The notes under the pieces are model-generated. The model had not been told where the DNA came from. It searched no databases and saw only the letters and a list, made by a program, of their open reading frames with translations. The position numbers and the translations under genes are program-made. From Daejeonella lutea (GTDB lineage Bacteria > Bacteroidota > Bacteroidia > Sphingobacteriales > Sphingobacteriaceae), in assembly GCF_900168015.1 (NCBI RefSeq), contig NZ_FUYR01000001.1, forward strand, positions 742,943 to 806,942: 64,000 nucleotides of DNA, read 5' to 3'. Below, one piece after another: positions 42,209-51,303 of the stretch. The stretch's first letter is position 1, and every line of letters starts with the position of its first letter.

Positions 42209-43110
42209 GCCTTTACATCGCTTTTGATCCAATATACGCGCACCCTCTGCCAGCGGGGCATCGTTTTCCGATGCTTAAGTACGAACTTATACCAGAGCAG
42301 CTTTTGCACGAGGGCCTAATTTCCGCTAGTGATCTTCATTCACCTGATCCGGTTGATGAATCATCGATTTTAAGAACCCACAGTAAGTCGTATTGGGAGC
42401 GTGTGAGGGATTTGACATTAAGTCCTGCAGAGATCAGAAGGATCGGCTTTCCGCTTTCTCGTGAGTTAGTTGAAAGGGAAATGCGAATTGCACAGGGCAC
42501 AATAAACGGATCAATTCATGCGATCAAAAACAAAGTTGCTTTGAACGTTGCAGGGGGCACACATCATGCCGGCTCCGATTGGGGAGAGGGCTTTTGCTTG
42601 CTCAATGATCAAGCTATAGCGGCAAATTTTCTACTTGACAATGCTTTGGCAAGTCGTATTTTAATTATTGATCTGGACGTGCACCAGGGCAATGGTACAG
42701 CGGAGATATTTGCCAGGGACGATCGGGTTTTTACCTTTTCGATGCATGCGGAAAGCAATTTCCCGTTCAGGAAAGAGAAATCTGATCTGGATTTAGGACT
42801 GGAGGATGGTACCAATGGCCTCCGTTATGTCACTTTACTTTACATTCACTTATGTGACATATTATTAACCTTCAAACCGGATTTTGTCTTTTATTTATCC
42901 GGCGTTGACGTTTTGGAAACCGATAAACTGGGGAAGTTAAATCTTTCGATTCAAGAGTGTATGAAGCGCGATGCAATGGTGCTTGGGCTATGTAAGGAAC
43001 ACGCTATCCCTGTGCAGATCAGTATGGGTGGCGGGTACTCTCCGAATATAAAGCATATAGTTGACGCTCACTGCAATACATTTAGGGTGGCAGGGGATCT
43101 TTTTTTATAA
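42205..43110 (+). CDS. Histone deacetylase-family hydrolase, unusual start
   Basis: The first ATG is at 42271, but the conserved N-terminus lies in frame before it: LYIAFDPIYAHPLPAGHRFP directly precedes MLKYELIPEQLLHEG. No ATG, GTG or TTG exists upstream in frame; CTG at 42205 (overlapping the tspO-like stop) gives 301 residues, the usual family size. The active site is kept: GGTHHAG (two His), LIIDLDVHQGNGTAEIF (metal Asp/His), FYLSGVDVLETDKLG and MGGGYSP. It is a zinc amidohydrolase likely to act on acetylated small molecules or proteins. The end is secure, the start is inferred. Confidence 0.82.
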   Translation: MSLYIAFDPIYAHPLPAGHRFPMLKYELIPEQLLHEGLISASDLHSPDPVDESSILRTHSKSYWERVRDLTLSPAEIRRIGFPLSRELVEREMRIAQGTINGSIHAIKNKVALNVAGGTHHAGSDWGEGFCLLNDQAIAANFLLDNALASRILIIDLDVHQGNGTAEIFARDDRVFTFSMHAESNFPFRKEKSDLDLGLEDGTNGLRYVTLLYIHLCDILLTFKPDFVFYLSGVDVLETDKLGKLNLSIQECMKRDAMVLGLCKEHAIPVQISMGGGYSPNIKHIVDAHCNTFRVAGDLFL

Positions 43111-43176
43111 TAGTTTTAATATAGTTTATATTTGGTAAAATGCTGATTTTCAATTAATTTATTGTAGATTCGCATT

Positions 43177-43368
43177 ATGGAAAAGCAATTCTTTACACGT
43201 TACCGTTTTATTGACACTCGCACAGGCGATCTGATCAGGTATATGAATATTAACGACCGCCTGGAAGATCACAACGAAAGGCTCAAGAAAATGCAATCTG
43301 AGATTTACAATGAAATCAAAATTCCGGTTGCATCTATTCTTTATGAATTAGTTGAACCAGTTTCTTAG
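43177..43368 (+). CDS. Small protein of unknown function (63 residues)
   Basis: MEKQFFTRYRFIDTRTGDLI at the start and a helical, charged middle (DRLEDHNERLKKMQSEIYN) look protein-like. There is no recognised family. It lies 66 bases after the deacetylase-like gene and its last 35 bases overlap the convergent MATE gene. Support is composition and a clean ATG only. Confidence 0.5.
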   Translation: MEKQFFTRYRFIDTRTGDLIRYMNINDRLEDHNERLKKMQSEIYNEIKIPVASILYELVEPVS

Positions 43369-44704
43369 AAAAATACTGGAATCTCAGGAAAAGTAGCCCT
43401 GACGAAACTAAAAGCCCTGCAGTTAGTCCGTACCATACTCCATTGGCACCCAGGCCAAGGCTTATCCCAAGATAGTAACCGGTAGGTAAACCAATAATCC
43501 AGTAAGCGACGAAAGTGATTATTGTAGGGATATTTACGTCGCCGATTCCCCTTAAAACTCCTAATCCAACAACTTGTGTTCCATCAAATAGCTGGAAGAA
43601 CCCTGCTATTATAAGTAGTTGAGCCGCAACTGCTATGACAGATCGGTCTGAAGTATAGATCCATGGCAGATACTGGTTTAAACCAATGAAAATTATTGCC
43701 GTTATTGCCATAAATCCCAGCACGATATGATAACTCGAAATAGCTGAAAGTCGGAGGGTCATGTAATCTTCCCTGCCAAAATTATTACCTGTTTTAATCG
43801 TTGCCGCCGATGAAATTCCACTTGCCATCATGTAAGTCATGGAAGCAAGGTTTATAGCTACCTGGTGTGCGGCTTGCTCAACAGCCCCTATGGTTCCGAT
43901 GAATATTGCTGCAGCACTAAAAGCACTGACCTCAAAGGTATATTGCATTGCAACAGGTGCACCGATCTTCAAAATGCTTAAAGATCGGATACCGTCGATA
44001 GACTTTATGGCAAATGAGCCAAGGTAGTCTCGGAAATGTGTCGATCTTATTACGTAAATCGCCATCACAATCGCCATAATCAATCTGTCCGTTAGCGTGC
44101 TCCAGCCCACACCACTTACACCCATCGGACTGATTCCAAAAAGTCCTTTGACGAATATCACCCCAAGACAAATGTTAAACAGATTGCCCCATAATGAAAT
44201 CATCATTGCTTGTTTCGTAAAACCAAGACCCTCCGCGAATTGCTTAAAGGTCATAAAAACCATAAGCGGGATGATTGAAAGTCCAAGCAGGGACAGATAG
44301 GGTTTTGCTTCCCTAACCACTTCAGGAGACTGGTCCATACGATCAATTACGGCTAGTGAGCCATAATACACGAGGACATAAAGCAATATGCCCACTATTG
44401 AATTGATAATTAAACTATTCGCCAGCAACTTTCCACACTCTTTAAAATTTTTTCTGCCACTTTCCTGAGCAATAAGTGGGGTAAGGCCATAAGATATTCC
44501 CATACCAATTACAACCACAACCATAAAAATACTGTTCACAAGGGCTACGGCGGCCAATGGAATAGTACCAGCGAAGTGGCCTACAATGATACTATCAGCT
44601 GTATGTACCAATGTATGGCCCAGCTGCGAAATTACCACTGGTATTGCCAGTTTAAGGTTAGTTTTGTAATGGGGTTTATACTTGTAATAAATCCGTTTTA
44701 CCAT
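43334..44704 (-). CDS. MATE family efflux transporter
   Basis: 456 residues with twelve membrane segments in two MatE halves. Marks: LKLAIPVVISQLGHTLVHTADSIIVGHF at the start (first segment), FMVVVVIGMGISYGLTPLIAQ, SLWGNLFNICLGVIFV, and in the second half QAAHQVAINLASMTYMMASG and FFQLFDGTQVVGLGVLRGIG. It exports cationic or phenolic compounds using Na+ or H+. It belongs to the NorM-like branch. Single gene. Confidence 0.93.
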   Translation of the reverse strand: MVKRIYYKYKPHYKTNLKLAIPVVISQLGHTLVHTADSIIVGHFAGTIPLAAVALVNSIFMVVVVIGMGISYGLTPLIAQESGRKNFKECGKLLANSLIINSIVGILLYVLVYYGSLAVIDRMDQSPEVVREAKPYLSLLGLSIIPLMVFMTFKQFAEGLGFTKQAMMISLWGNLFNICLGVIFVKGLFGISPMGVSGVGWSTLTDRLIMAIVMAIYVIRSTHFRDYLGSFAIKSIDGIRSLSILKIGAPVAMQYTFEVSAFSAAAIFIGTIGAVEQAAHQVAINLASMTYMMASGISSAATIKTGNNFGREDYMTLRLSAISSYHIVLGFMAITAIIFIGLNQYLPWIYTSDRSVIAVAAQLLIIAGFFQLFDGTQVVGLGVLRGIGDVNIPTIITFVAYWIIGLPTGYYLGISLGLGANGVWYGLTAGLLVSSGLLFLRFQYFSKKLVQLIHKE

Positions 44705-44737
44705 TGATGTGTTACGAAACGGGTATGGCTTGGTGTG

Positions 44738-45361
44738 TTAAGAAGCAGTATAATACTCTTCTTTTTCGGTAGTATGCATTCTGATTACCCCTGAGAGGAC
44801 AAGGTTTACCAGGATACGGTGAGTGCGGCGTCGTGAAAGATTGAGCATATGGCTGTATTCTCTGGAGGTGATCCGTTCGTGCTCTTCCAGATATTCGAGC
44901 AGAGCTTTTTCCTTTGAAGAGTATTCCAGAAAGACTCCCTGTTCATTGTTTTCGCGTTTGAGGACGTCGACAACTATCTTACTGGCAAGCACGCTCTTAT
45001 CGTTTACCCTAATATAAACCCACCATTTCTTATCCTCGCCGAGTGCATAATGAGGTTTCATTTCGCTTTTTTTGATTTCGACGATCAGAACGATTTTATC
45101 ATCAACGTATACTTCTTCAAAGATTGGATCTAGTGCTGGTTTACAATAGAAATGCGCTGCCCGGGTAAGCATGTATTTTTCCTCATCTTCAGATTTTACC
45201 CCGCTAATCGTACCATCATCAGAAATCCCAACGAGCAATCTTCCACCTTTATTATTTGCAAAAGAGACCATCGTTTTAGCTATCTTTTCGCAACTGGTGA
45301 TCTTTTTCTTAAAATCCTGGCTGACACCTTCACCTTCCAAAATGAGCTTTCTGATTTTCAT
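44738..45361 (-). CDS. AlbA_2 (Schlafen-type) domain protein with C-terminal winged helix
   Basis: 207 residues. Residues 1-125 carry the AlbA_2 pattern: EGEGVSQDFKKKITSCEKIA, TMVSFANNKGGRLLVGISDD, GTISGV, and VLIVEIKKSEMKPHYALGED with YIRVNDKSVLAS. Residues 140-207 are a winged helix (ITSREYSHMLNLSRRRTHRIL). Such proteins are usually called ATP-binding or transcriptional regulators; the ligand is unknown. It lies 33 bases upstream of the MATE gene on the same strand and could regulate it. Confidence 0.85.
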   Translation of the reverse strand: MKIRKLILEGEGVSQDFKKKITSCEKIAKTMVSFANNKGGRLLVGISDDGTISGVKSEDEEKYMLTRAAHFYCKPALDPIFEEVYVDDKIVLIVEIKKSEMKPHYALGEDKKWWVYIRVNDKSVLASKIVVDVLKRENNEQGVFLEYSSKEKALLEYLEEHERITSREYSHMLNLSRRRTHRILVNLVLSGVIRMHTTEKEEYYTAS

Positions 45362-45425
45362 TTGAATTCTCTTGTTTTATCGTCAACGAAACACTTGCAC
45401 CCGGAAGCGTTCACAGTTTCACAAA

Positions 45426-45911
45426 TCAATAAGCAACTGTACGTTCTTCACCTGAAAACAAGTTCCGGACATAGACCTCGTTTATTACTGATGCACAAAG
45501 TTCACCTTTCGAATTTATGATTTCCAAGGGAAACGCCTTTACAAACTTACCAACAGTGTTTAATGCCTCCTCAGCTTCGTTTATATCGTCTTGTGTTAAC
45601 GAAATTTTGAAATATAAATTGGTTCTGCCAGGCTTTAGGTATTGAATATTCGCACTTTTCAACCATACTCGAACTTTGAATCCTTTTCGTTTTAGCAATT
45701 GGTCAAACAGCAGGGCGTAGAAAGGGTCTGATGCGCTAAAAATTGTTCCGCCGAAGATGGAGTTGTTATAATTGGTATTGAGGAAACTTTTCGAAATCTT
45801 CACATGAACACCGGTAAATCCTTTATCAAACTCCTTAACCCAAATACGCTGGAAAAACAAAGGTGGGTACAGACGCATTGCCCATTTAAGGAGATTTTCG
45901 GAAACAACCAT
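45426..45911 (-). CDS. DUF4442 thioesterase-like (hotdog) protein
   Basis: 161 residues from the ATG at 45911; the frame is open to a TTG at 45944. Marks: SENLLKWAMRLYPPLFFQRI, YNNSIFGGTIFSASDPFYAL, and NIQYLKPGRTNLYFKISL. The hotdog fold and the N/H-type N-N-S-I-F-G-G motif suggest acyl-CoA or acyl-carrier thioesterase activity, untested. Single gene, divergent from the MFS gene. Confidence 0.82.
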   Translation of the reverse strand: MVVSENLLKWAMRLYPPLFFQRIWVKEFDKGFTGVHVKISKSFLNTNYNNSIFGGTIFSASDPFYALLFDQLLKRKGFKVRVWLKSANIQYLKPGRTNLYFKISLTQDDINEAEEALNTVGKFVKAFPLEIINSKGELCASVINEVYVRNLFSGEERTVAY

Positions 45912-46007
45912 ACGTGCAATATCAGCAAAACGAGGTGATTTCAAAAATATTCGAATGATAATGTGATTTGACTGACATGGCTTTTAGTATTTGATTCGGG
46001 GTCTGTT

Positions 46008-46037
46008 TTTGGTTTTTCAATTTTGTTTGTAGATTGA
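46008..46037 (+). promoter_or_regulatory. Promoter candidate for the MFS gene
   Basis: TTTG at 46008-46011, an 18-base spacer and TAGATTGA at 46030-46037 approximate the Bacteroidota consensus, 17 bases before the ATG. Confidence 0.4.
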
Positions 46038-46054
46038 ACGCTTAAATTAAATGT

Positions 46055-47284
46055 ATGGATCAAACTGCTGCTAATTCAAAAAATATACGGCTTATCATAA
46101 TCGTTGCCGCCCTAGGCTATTTTGTCGACATCTATGATTTGATCCTTTTCTCAGTGATCAGGGTCAAAAGTTTAAAAGTTCTGGGAGTTCCCGATGCTGA
46201 TCTGCTTGACGTTGGCACGATGCTTATCAATAGCCAGATGTTTGGAATGCTTCTCGGCGGACTTCTGTGGGGAATAATCGGTGATAAAAGAGGCAGGATA
46301 AGTGTTCTTTTTGGATCGATTCTATTGTATTCGCTGGCGAATATGGCAAATGGTTTTGTAACTTCCGTTCCAGCCTATGCCATTGTCCGTTTTATTGCAG
46401 GAATTGGCCTTGCAGGTGAACTTGGTGCAGGTATTACACTAGTAACCGAAACAATGAGTAAAGAGAACAGGGGATACGGGACAATGATTGTTGCCGGAGT
46501 AGGGTTACTGGGGGCAGTAGCTGCAGCCTTGGTTGGGGAACATTATTCTTGGGAAACCTCTTACATAATTGGAGGTGTAATGGGATTACTTCTGCTTGGT
46601 TTGAGAGTTGGTCTTGCCGAATCCGGAATGTTCAAAAATGTTAAAAATGATGGAGTGAGCAGGGGTAATATATTCATGTTATTCAACGATGGCCCGAGGT
46701 TCCGTAAATATCTGAGTTGCATACTTATTGGTATACCACTTTGGTTTGTGGTAGGTGTTTTGGTTACTTTCTCTCCTGAATTCGGAAAAGAACTTAATGC
46801 TACTGACCCGATTTCTGCGGGAACAGGAATCATGTGGTGTTATATTGGCATCGCGATAGGGGATATTGTTGCCGGCTTCATGGCCCAGATGCTTCGTTCA
46901 AGAAAGAAGGTTATGTTAACCTTTTTATTGCTTACCGCAGTTAGTATAGTTGTTTTTTTAAATGCAAAGGGAATGACCGCGCAACAATTTATCTGGCTTG
47001 CATTGTTCCTGGGGTTTTCTTCGGGTTATTGGGCAACCTTTGTAACCATAGCTTCCGAACAATTTGGAACGAATTTAAGAGCTACCGTTACAACCACTGT
47101 ACCCAATTTTGTACGAGGCTCGTTGGTACTCGCAACACTTTCTTTCACAGCCCTTAAAGGCAGCATGGGAATTATCAATAGCGCATTGACAGTAGGTTTT
47201 ATTTCGATTGCCATTGCGCTTATTGCCTTGTATCAGTTAAAGGAAACCTTTGGAAAAGACCTGGACTATGTGGAAATCAGTTGA
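46055..47284 (+). CDS. Major facilitator superfamily transporter
   Basis: 409 residues with twelve membrane segments. The loop 2-3 motif GGLLWGIIGDKRGRISVLFG is the MFS G-x-x-x-D-R-x-G-R signature, and IAGIGLAGELGAGITLVTET resembles the sugar/metabolite:H+ symporter group (aromatic acid and alpha-ketoglutarate type). A repeat of the signature is weak in the second half. The substrate is unknown. It is 124 bases upstream of hemF, on the same strand. Confidence 0.88.
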   Translation: MDQTAANSKNIRLIIIVAALGYFVDIYDLILFSVIRVKSLKVLGVPDADLLDVGTMLINSQMFGMLLGGLLWGIIGDKRGRISVLFGSILLYSLANMANGFVTSVPAYAIVRFIAGIGLAGELGAGITLVTETMSKENRGYGTMIVAGVGLLGAVAAALVGEHYSWETSYIIGGVMGLLLLGLRVGLAESGMFKNVKNDGVSRGNIFMLFNDGPRFRKYLSCILIGIPLWFVVGVLVTFSPEFGKELNATDPISAGTGIMWCYIGIAIGDIVAGFMAQMLRSRKKVMLTFLLLTAVSIVVFLNAKGMTAQQFIWLALFLGFSSGYWATFVTIASEQFGTNLRATVTTTVPNFVRGSLVLATLSFTALKGSMGIINSALTVGFISIAIALIALYQLKETFGKDLDYVEIS

Positions 47285-47408
47285 CAGTGATTTTCCGCTG
47301 ATAAAAAAATATAGTGAAGCACTGTTGAGAGAGACCATACGAATCATCGCATTATCAAAATTCCATTCTTAAGAATTAAATCTCTGATAAAAACATCATT
47401 TTTGAGCG

Positions 47409-48317
47409 ATGATCACAAAGGAACAAATTGCGGATGCTTATAAACAGATCCAGGACGAGATATGTGCAGGTCTAGAATTTTCTGATGGAAAAGGAAAGTT
47501 CGAAGAGGAATCGTGGACACGCGAGGGAGGTGGGGGCGGAAGGACGCGAATAATTCAACATGGCAATATTATCGAAAAGGGAGGTGTTAACTTTTCTGCC
47601 GTTGAAGGAAAGCTTCCCGAAAGCATACAAAAGGCATTCGGCGTGAATGAAGATGATTTCTTTGCGACTGGAGTATCGATCGTGATCCACCCCAATCATC
47701 CCTGGATTCCTATCATTCATATGAACATACGCTATTTTGAAATGGCCTCTGACTCTGGGAAAGAGCTAAGATGGTTTGGCGGCGGAATAGACCTTACACC
47801 ACATTACGTTATTGATGAGGATGCCCGATTCTTCCATCAAAGTCTGAAAGATACTTGCAATAAGTTTAACAGCGACTTCTACTATAAATTCAAACAATGG
47901 GCAGATGATTACTTTTTCATCAAGCACAGATCTGAAACCCGGGGAATAGGGGGTATTTTTTACGACCGGCTTAATCCGGAATCTACTAATCTTGAATGGG
48001 ATGAAATATTTGAATTCTCCAAGGCCGTAGGAAGAACATTTCTACCGATTTATACCGAGCTCATTTTAAGAAATAAAGACAAGCCATTTGAGCAGCAACA
48101 TAAAAAATGGCAATACCAGCGACGCAGCAGGTACGTGGAATTTAACCTGGTTTATGATGCCGGTACAAAATTTGGTCTTGAAACCAATGGGCGGGTTGAA
48201 TCAATATTAATGAGTATGCCACCACGGGCTAATTGGGAATACGACTTTAAACCGAAACCCGGATCCGAAGAAGAAAAAACGCTAGCTTTATTAAAAAAAG
48301 GAATTAACTGGATTTGA
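47409..48317 (+). CDS. hemF: Oxygen-dependent coproporphyrinogen III oxidase
   Basis: 302 residues, the usual length. Signature blocks: FEEESWTREGGGGGRTRIIQ, FFATGVSIVIHPNHPWIPII with HMNIRYFE, WFGGGIDLTPHYV, FYYKFKQWADDYFFIKHRSE, RGIGGIFYDRL and RRSRYVEFNLVYDAGTKFGL. It oxidatively decarboxylates coproporphyrinogen III to protoporphyrinogen IX for haem, and needs O2. The lipoprotein gene that follows starts six bases after its stop. The CarH-like regulator lies 0.6 kb downstream. Confidence 0.96.
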   Translation: MITKEQIADAYKQIQDEICAGLEFSDGKGKFEEESWTREGGGGGRTRIIQHGNIIEKGGVNFSAVEGKLPESIQKAFGVNEDDFFATGVSIVIHPNHPWIPIIHMNIRYFEMASDSGKELRWFGGGIDLTPHYVIDEDARFFHQSLKDTCNKFNSDFYYKFKQWADDYFFIKHRSETRGIGGIFYDRLNPESTNLEWDEIFEFSKAVGRTFLPIYTELILRNKDKPFEQQHKKWQYQRRSRYVEFNLVYDAGTKFGLETNGRVESILMSMPPRANWEYDFKPKPGSEEEKTLALLKKGINWI

Positions 48318-48322
48318 GATTT

Positions 48323-48724
48323 ATGAAAAAATTGAAAACAACAGCATTATTGGCAATTTGCTTAATTCTAATTACAGGATGCTCGTCTAATGGGGTCGAA
48401 GGCAAGTGGCAATATGCTGGGGGTGTTTATAACGGCAAAGCCCGAAAGGCTGCTACAGAATTTTTGATGCAAAGAACATACACTTCGGATACCTATGAAG
48501 CATACCTGTTGGAAGGACAATTAGAACCAGAGCTTTACAACTCCGGTAGTTATGAAATTAAGGGTGACAGTATATTGATCACCAGTAAATTCAGCAGCCA
48601 GCCCTCTCAGAATGACAACGTAACCGTCGCTTACAAATTCAAAACGGAAGGTGATAAAATGATAACTAGTGGGGTCTTGCCTAATGGAATGGTTGTGGAA
48701 GAGCATTGGAAGAAAGTGGACTAA
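48323..48724 (+). CDS. Small lipoprotein of unknown function
   Basis: 133 residues from the ATG at 48323 (a TTG nine bases earlier overlaps hemF). The signal ends LILITGC and the mature part begins SSNGVEGKWQYAGGVYNGKA; a compact strand-rich, lipocalin-like pattern with GSYEIKGDSILITSKF follows. No family is recognised with certainty. It is cotranscribed with hemF and closed by a terminator. Confidence 0.75.
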   Translation: MKKLKTTALLAICLILITGCSSNGVEGKWQYAGGVYNGKARKAATEFLMQRTYTSDTYEAYLLEGQLEPELYNSGSYEIKGDSILITSKFSSQPSQNDNVTVAYKFKTEGDKMITSGVLPNGMVVEEHWKKVD

Positions 48725-48778
48725 GCCTTTCTACTATGGTTTGAAATGCTGAAATTACCTTTCTAAATTCAATTCAAA

Positions 48779-48808
48779 GAGCTGCGAAAAACCTTCGCGG
48801 CTTTTTTA
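48779..48808 (+). terminator. Terminator after the hemF operon
   Basis: AGCTGCGAA and TTCGCGGCT pair (one T-G) around a short loop, then TTTTTT. It separates hemF and the lipoprotein gene from the photoprotection operon. Confidence 0.85.
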
Positions 48809-48909
48809 GTGACTTTTTTTCGGCGCCGTTACATTATTTATTTGACGGTCTGATTGTAATATTATTAAGGCATGAATTTTGTTTAGATATTTTTGCATAA
48901 ATTTAAACA

Positions 48910-49803
48910 ATGAATGTATTTTCCATATCCCAGCTTTCTCAATACTCGGGTATAAAGCCTCACACCATTAGGATATGGGAACAGCGTTACAAAGCTCTGC
49001 AACCGGATAGATCAGAAAAAAATACCCGTTATTATGATGGCGAACAGTTAAGGCGACTATTAAATATCGTAAGCCTGATGGAAACCAAGCATAAAGTTTC
49101 TGAATTATGTGCAATGCCCGATGAAAAGCTGTCCACCCTTGTTCTTCAGAGCAATGATTTATCTATACATGACAATCATGAATATTTTGTATCGCAGCTA
49201 ATTTCTGCTGGTATGTGTTACGACGAAAGCCGATTTGAAGCACTTTTTGAAGATGCGCTCGCTAAATACGGCTTAGAGAGTATGTATCAAATGATAATAT
49301 ACCCAATGCTGGTGCGTGTTGGGGTCATGTGGTCAGCAAATGTAATACCCAGTGTTCAGGAGCATTTCATAAGTAACCTGGTCCGCCAAAAAATTTTAAA
49401 AGCTATCGATGCATTGCCGCCTGCGGCTCTAAATTCCAATACATGGCTGTTATTTCTTCCTGAAGACGAATATCATGAGATCGGGCTTTTGTTTGCAGCA
49501 TTTATTATTCGGAAAAGCGGGCATAAAGTTGTATACCTTGGTAGTAGTGTATCGTATGAAGCTGCTTTATCGGCTATGAGAGATATAAACCCAAAGTACT
49601 TGTTACTGTTTTTAGTGCGTTATAATCTTTTTGAAAACATCAATCAGTACGTCAATGATCTAAACAATGCGTTTAATGGTGAAAAGATCTACCTGGCAGG
49701 CAACCAAAAATTACTCAGTCAACTCGATTTGAGACAAAAATCAGTGTGGCTCCGTGACATAAGTTCTCTTCACAATGAAATAAAACAATTGAATACAGTC
49801 TAG
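48910..49803 (+). CDS. CarH/LitR-type MerR regulator with B12 photoreceptor domain
   Basis: 297 residues. N-terminal MerR winged helix (FSISQLSQYSGIKPHTIRIW, residues 4-70), a helical cap domain, and a Rossmann B12-binding domain. The CarH signature W-x9-E-H is exact: Trp141...Glu151-His152 in MWSANVIPSVQEHF. The cobalt-binding motif E-x-H-x-x-G is DEYHEIG with His189, followed by KSGHKVVYLGSSVSYE. In known CarH the dark adenosylcobalamin tetramer represses carotenoid genes and light breaks it. The position corresponding to Thermus His132 is Ser142. A TATTTTTG -7 element lies at 48888. crtI follows by three bases. Confidence 0.9.
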   Translation: MNVFSISQLSQYSGIKPHTIRIWEQRYKALQPDRSEKNTRYYDGEQLRRLLNIVSLMETKHKVSELCAMPDEKLSTLVLQSNDLSIHDNHEYFVSQLISAGMCYDESRFEALFEDALAKYGLESMYQMIIYPMLVRVGVMWSANVIPSVQEHFISNLVRQKILKAIDALPPAALNSNTWLLFLPEDEYHEIGLLFAAFIIRKSGHKVVYLGSSVSYEAALSAMRDINPKYLLLFLVRYNLFENINQYVNDLNNAFNGEKIYLAGNQKLLSQLDLRQKSVWLRDISSLHNEIKQLNTV

Positions 49804-49806
49804 GAT

Positions 49807-51303
49807 ATGTCGAAAATTGCGGTTATAGGTTCTGGTTTTTCTGGTTTAAGCGCGGCTTGCTATTTGGCTTCTGCTGGACATGATGTGCACGTTTTCGAAA
49901 AGAATGAAACTGCCGGAGGCCGGGCACGACAATTCCGGAGTCCGGAAGGGTATGTTTTTGATATGGGGCCAAGCTGGTATTGGATGCCGGATGTATTTGA
50001 ACGCTTTTTTGCCGACTTCAGGGTCAAGGTTTCCGAAGTGTATGATTTAAAATTATTGTCACCATCATTTGATATTGTATTTCCTGAAAATGAAACCATT
50101 GCGGTTCCTGACGATTATTTAAAGTTGCGCGCCCTTTTTGAGTCTATCGAAAAGGGGAGTGCGGCGCAGCTTGATCGGTTCATGGAAGAAGCAAAGTTCA
50201 AGTATGATACCGGCATGGGTAAGCTAGTTTATAAGCCAGGGATTTCTCTTATGGAATTTGCTGATTTCGACCTTATGAAAGGCGCTATGCGTCTTCAGGT
50301 GTTCAGCTCCTTTAGTAGCCATGTCCGGCGATATTTTACCAACCCCAAACTGATTGCAATAATGGAGTTTCCGGTGTTATTCCTTGGGGCGATGCCACAG
50401 GATACACCTGCTTTGTACAGCTTGATGAATTACGCCGGTTTAAAGTTAGGAACCTGGTATCCGAATGGCGGCTTTGCCTCAGTTATTGAAGCAATAAAAG
50501 GGCTAGCAGAAAAGCTTGGTGCAAAATTCCATTTCAACAGCCCGGTGGAAGCGATAAATATCGAAATCAATCAGGTAACCAGCGTGAGTGTTAGTGGTTC
50601 GCACCTGCAATTTGATGCTGTCGTAGCATCAGCAGACTATCACCATGTTGAAAGTAAGCTTATCCCATCCTCCGAAAGGAATTATTCAGATAAATACTGG
50701 GAAAAGAAAACATTTGCTCCATCCTGCCTTATTTACTATCTAGGAATCAGGAAAAAAATAAGCAAAATACATCACCACACTTTGTTTTTCGAAGAGGACC
50801 TTCTGGAACATTCCAAAGAGATCTATAAAAAACCACAATGGCCTGTGAAACCATTGTTTTACGTGTGCTGCCCATCAAAATCTGATGATTCTGTGGCCCC
50901 AGAAGGACATGAAAACCTATTCCTTTTAATGCCAATAGCACCGGGACTAGCCGACAGTGAGGAGTTGAGAGATAAGTATTTCAAGATTATGGTACAGAGG
51001 CTGGAGGAACAAACGGGAGAGGAGGTGCATGAATTTATCGATTATAAGCGATCTTATTGTGTAAGTAATTTTATAGAAGACTATAACTCCTATAAAGGCA
51101 ATGCTTATGGCCTTGCGAATACTCTAATGCAGACAGCGGTACTTAAACCTGGCATTCGAAACAAAAAGATTAGTAATCTTTTCTATGCCGGACAGCTAAC
51201 AGTTCCCGGACCTGGAGTGCCACCAGCCTTGATTTCAGGAAAGATTGTTGCCGAAACTTTACAAAAACATCTAAACAAGAAATTACATGAAGATTCTATT
51301 TGA
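49807..51303 (+). CDS. crtI: Phytoene desaturase/dehydrogenase
   Basis: 498 residues. N-terminal FAD motif SKIAVIGSGFSGLSAACYLA with GGRARQF, substrate region GYVFDMGPSWYWMPDVFERF and the C-terminal CrtI signature GLFYAGQ-like NLFYAGQLTVPGPGVPPALI. It desaturates phytoene stepwise to lycopene at the membrane. It starts three bases after the regulator stop and its end overlaps crtB by 17 bases, so it is part of one operon. Confidence 0.95.
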   Translation: MSKIAVIGSGFSGLSAACYLASAGHDVHVFEKNETAGGRARQFRSPEGYVFDMGPSWYWMPDVFERFFADFRVKVSEVYDLKLLSPSFDIVFPENETIAVPDDYLKLRALFESIEKGSAAQLDRFMEEAKFKYDTGMGKLVYKPGISLMEFADFDLMKGAMRLQVFSSFSSHVRRYFTNPKLIAIMEFPVLFLGAMPQDTPALYSLMNYAGLKLGTWYPNGGFASVIEAIKGLAEKLGAKFHFNSPVEAINIEINQVTSVSVSGSHLQFDAVVASADYHHVESKLIPSSERNYSDKYWEKKTFAPSCLIYYLGIRKKISKIHHHTLFFEEDLLEHSKEIYKKPQWPVKPLFYVCCPSKSDDSVAPEGHENLFLLMPIAPGLADSEELRDKYFKIMVQRLEEQTGEEVHEFIDYKRSYCVSNFIEDYNSYKGNAYGLANTLMQTAVLKPGIRNKKISNLFYAGQLTVPGPGVPPALISGKIVAETLQKHLNKKLHEDSI

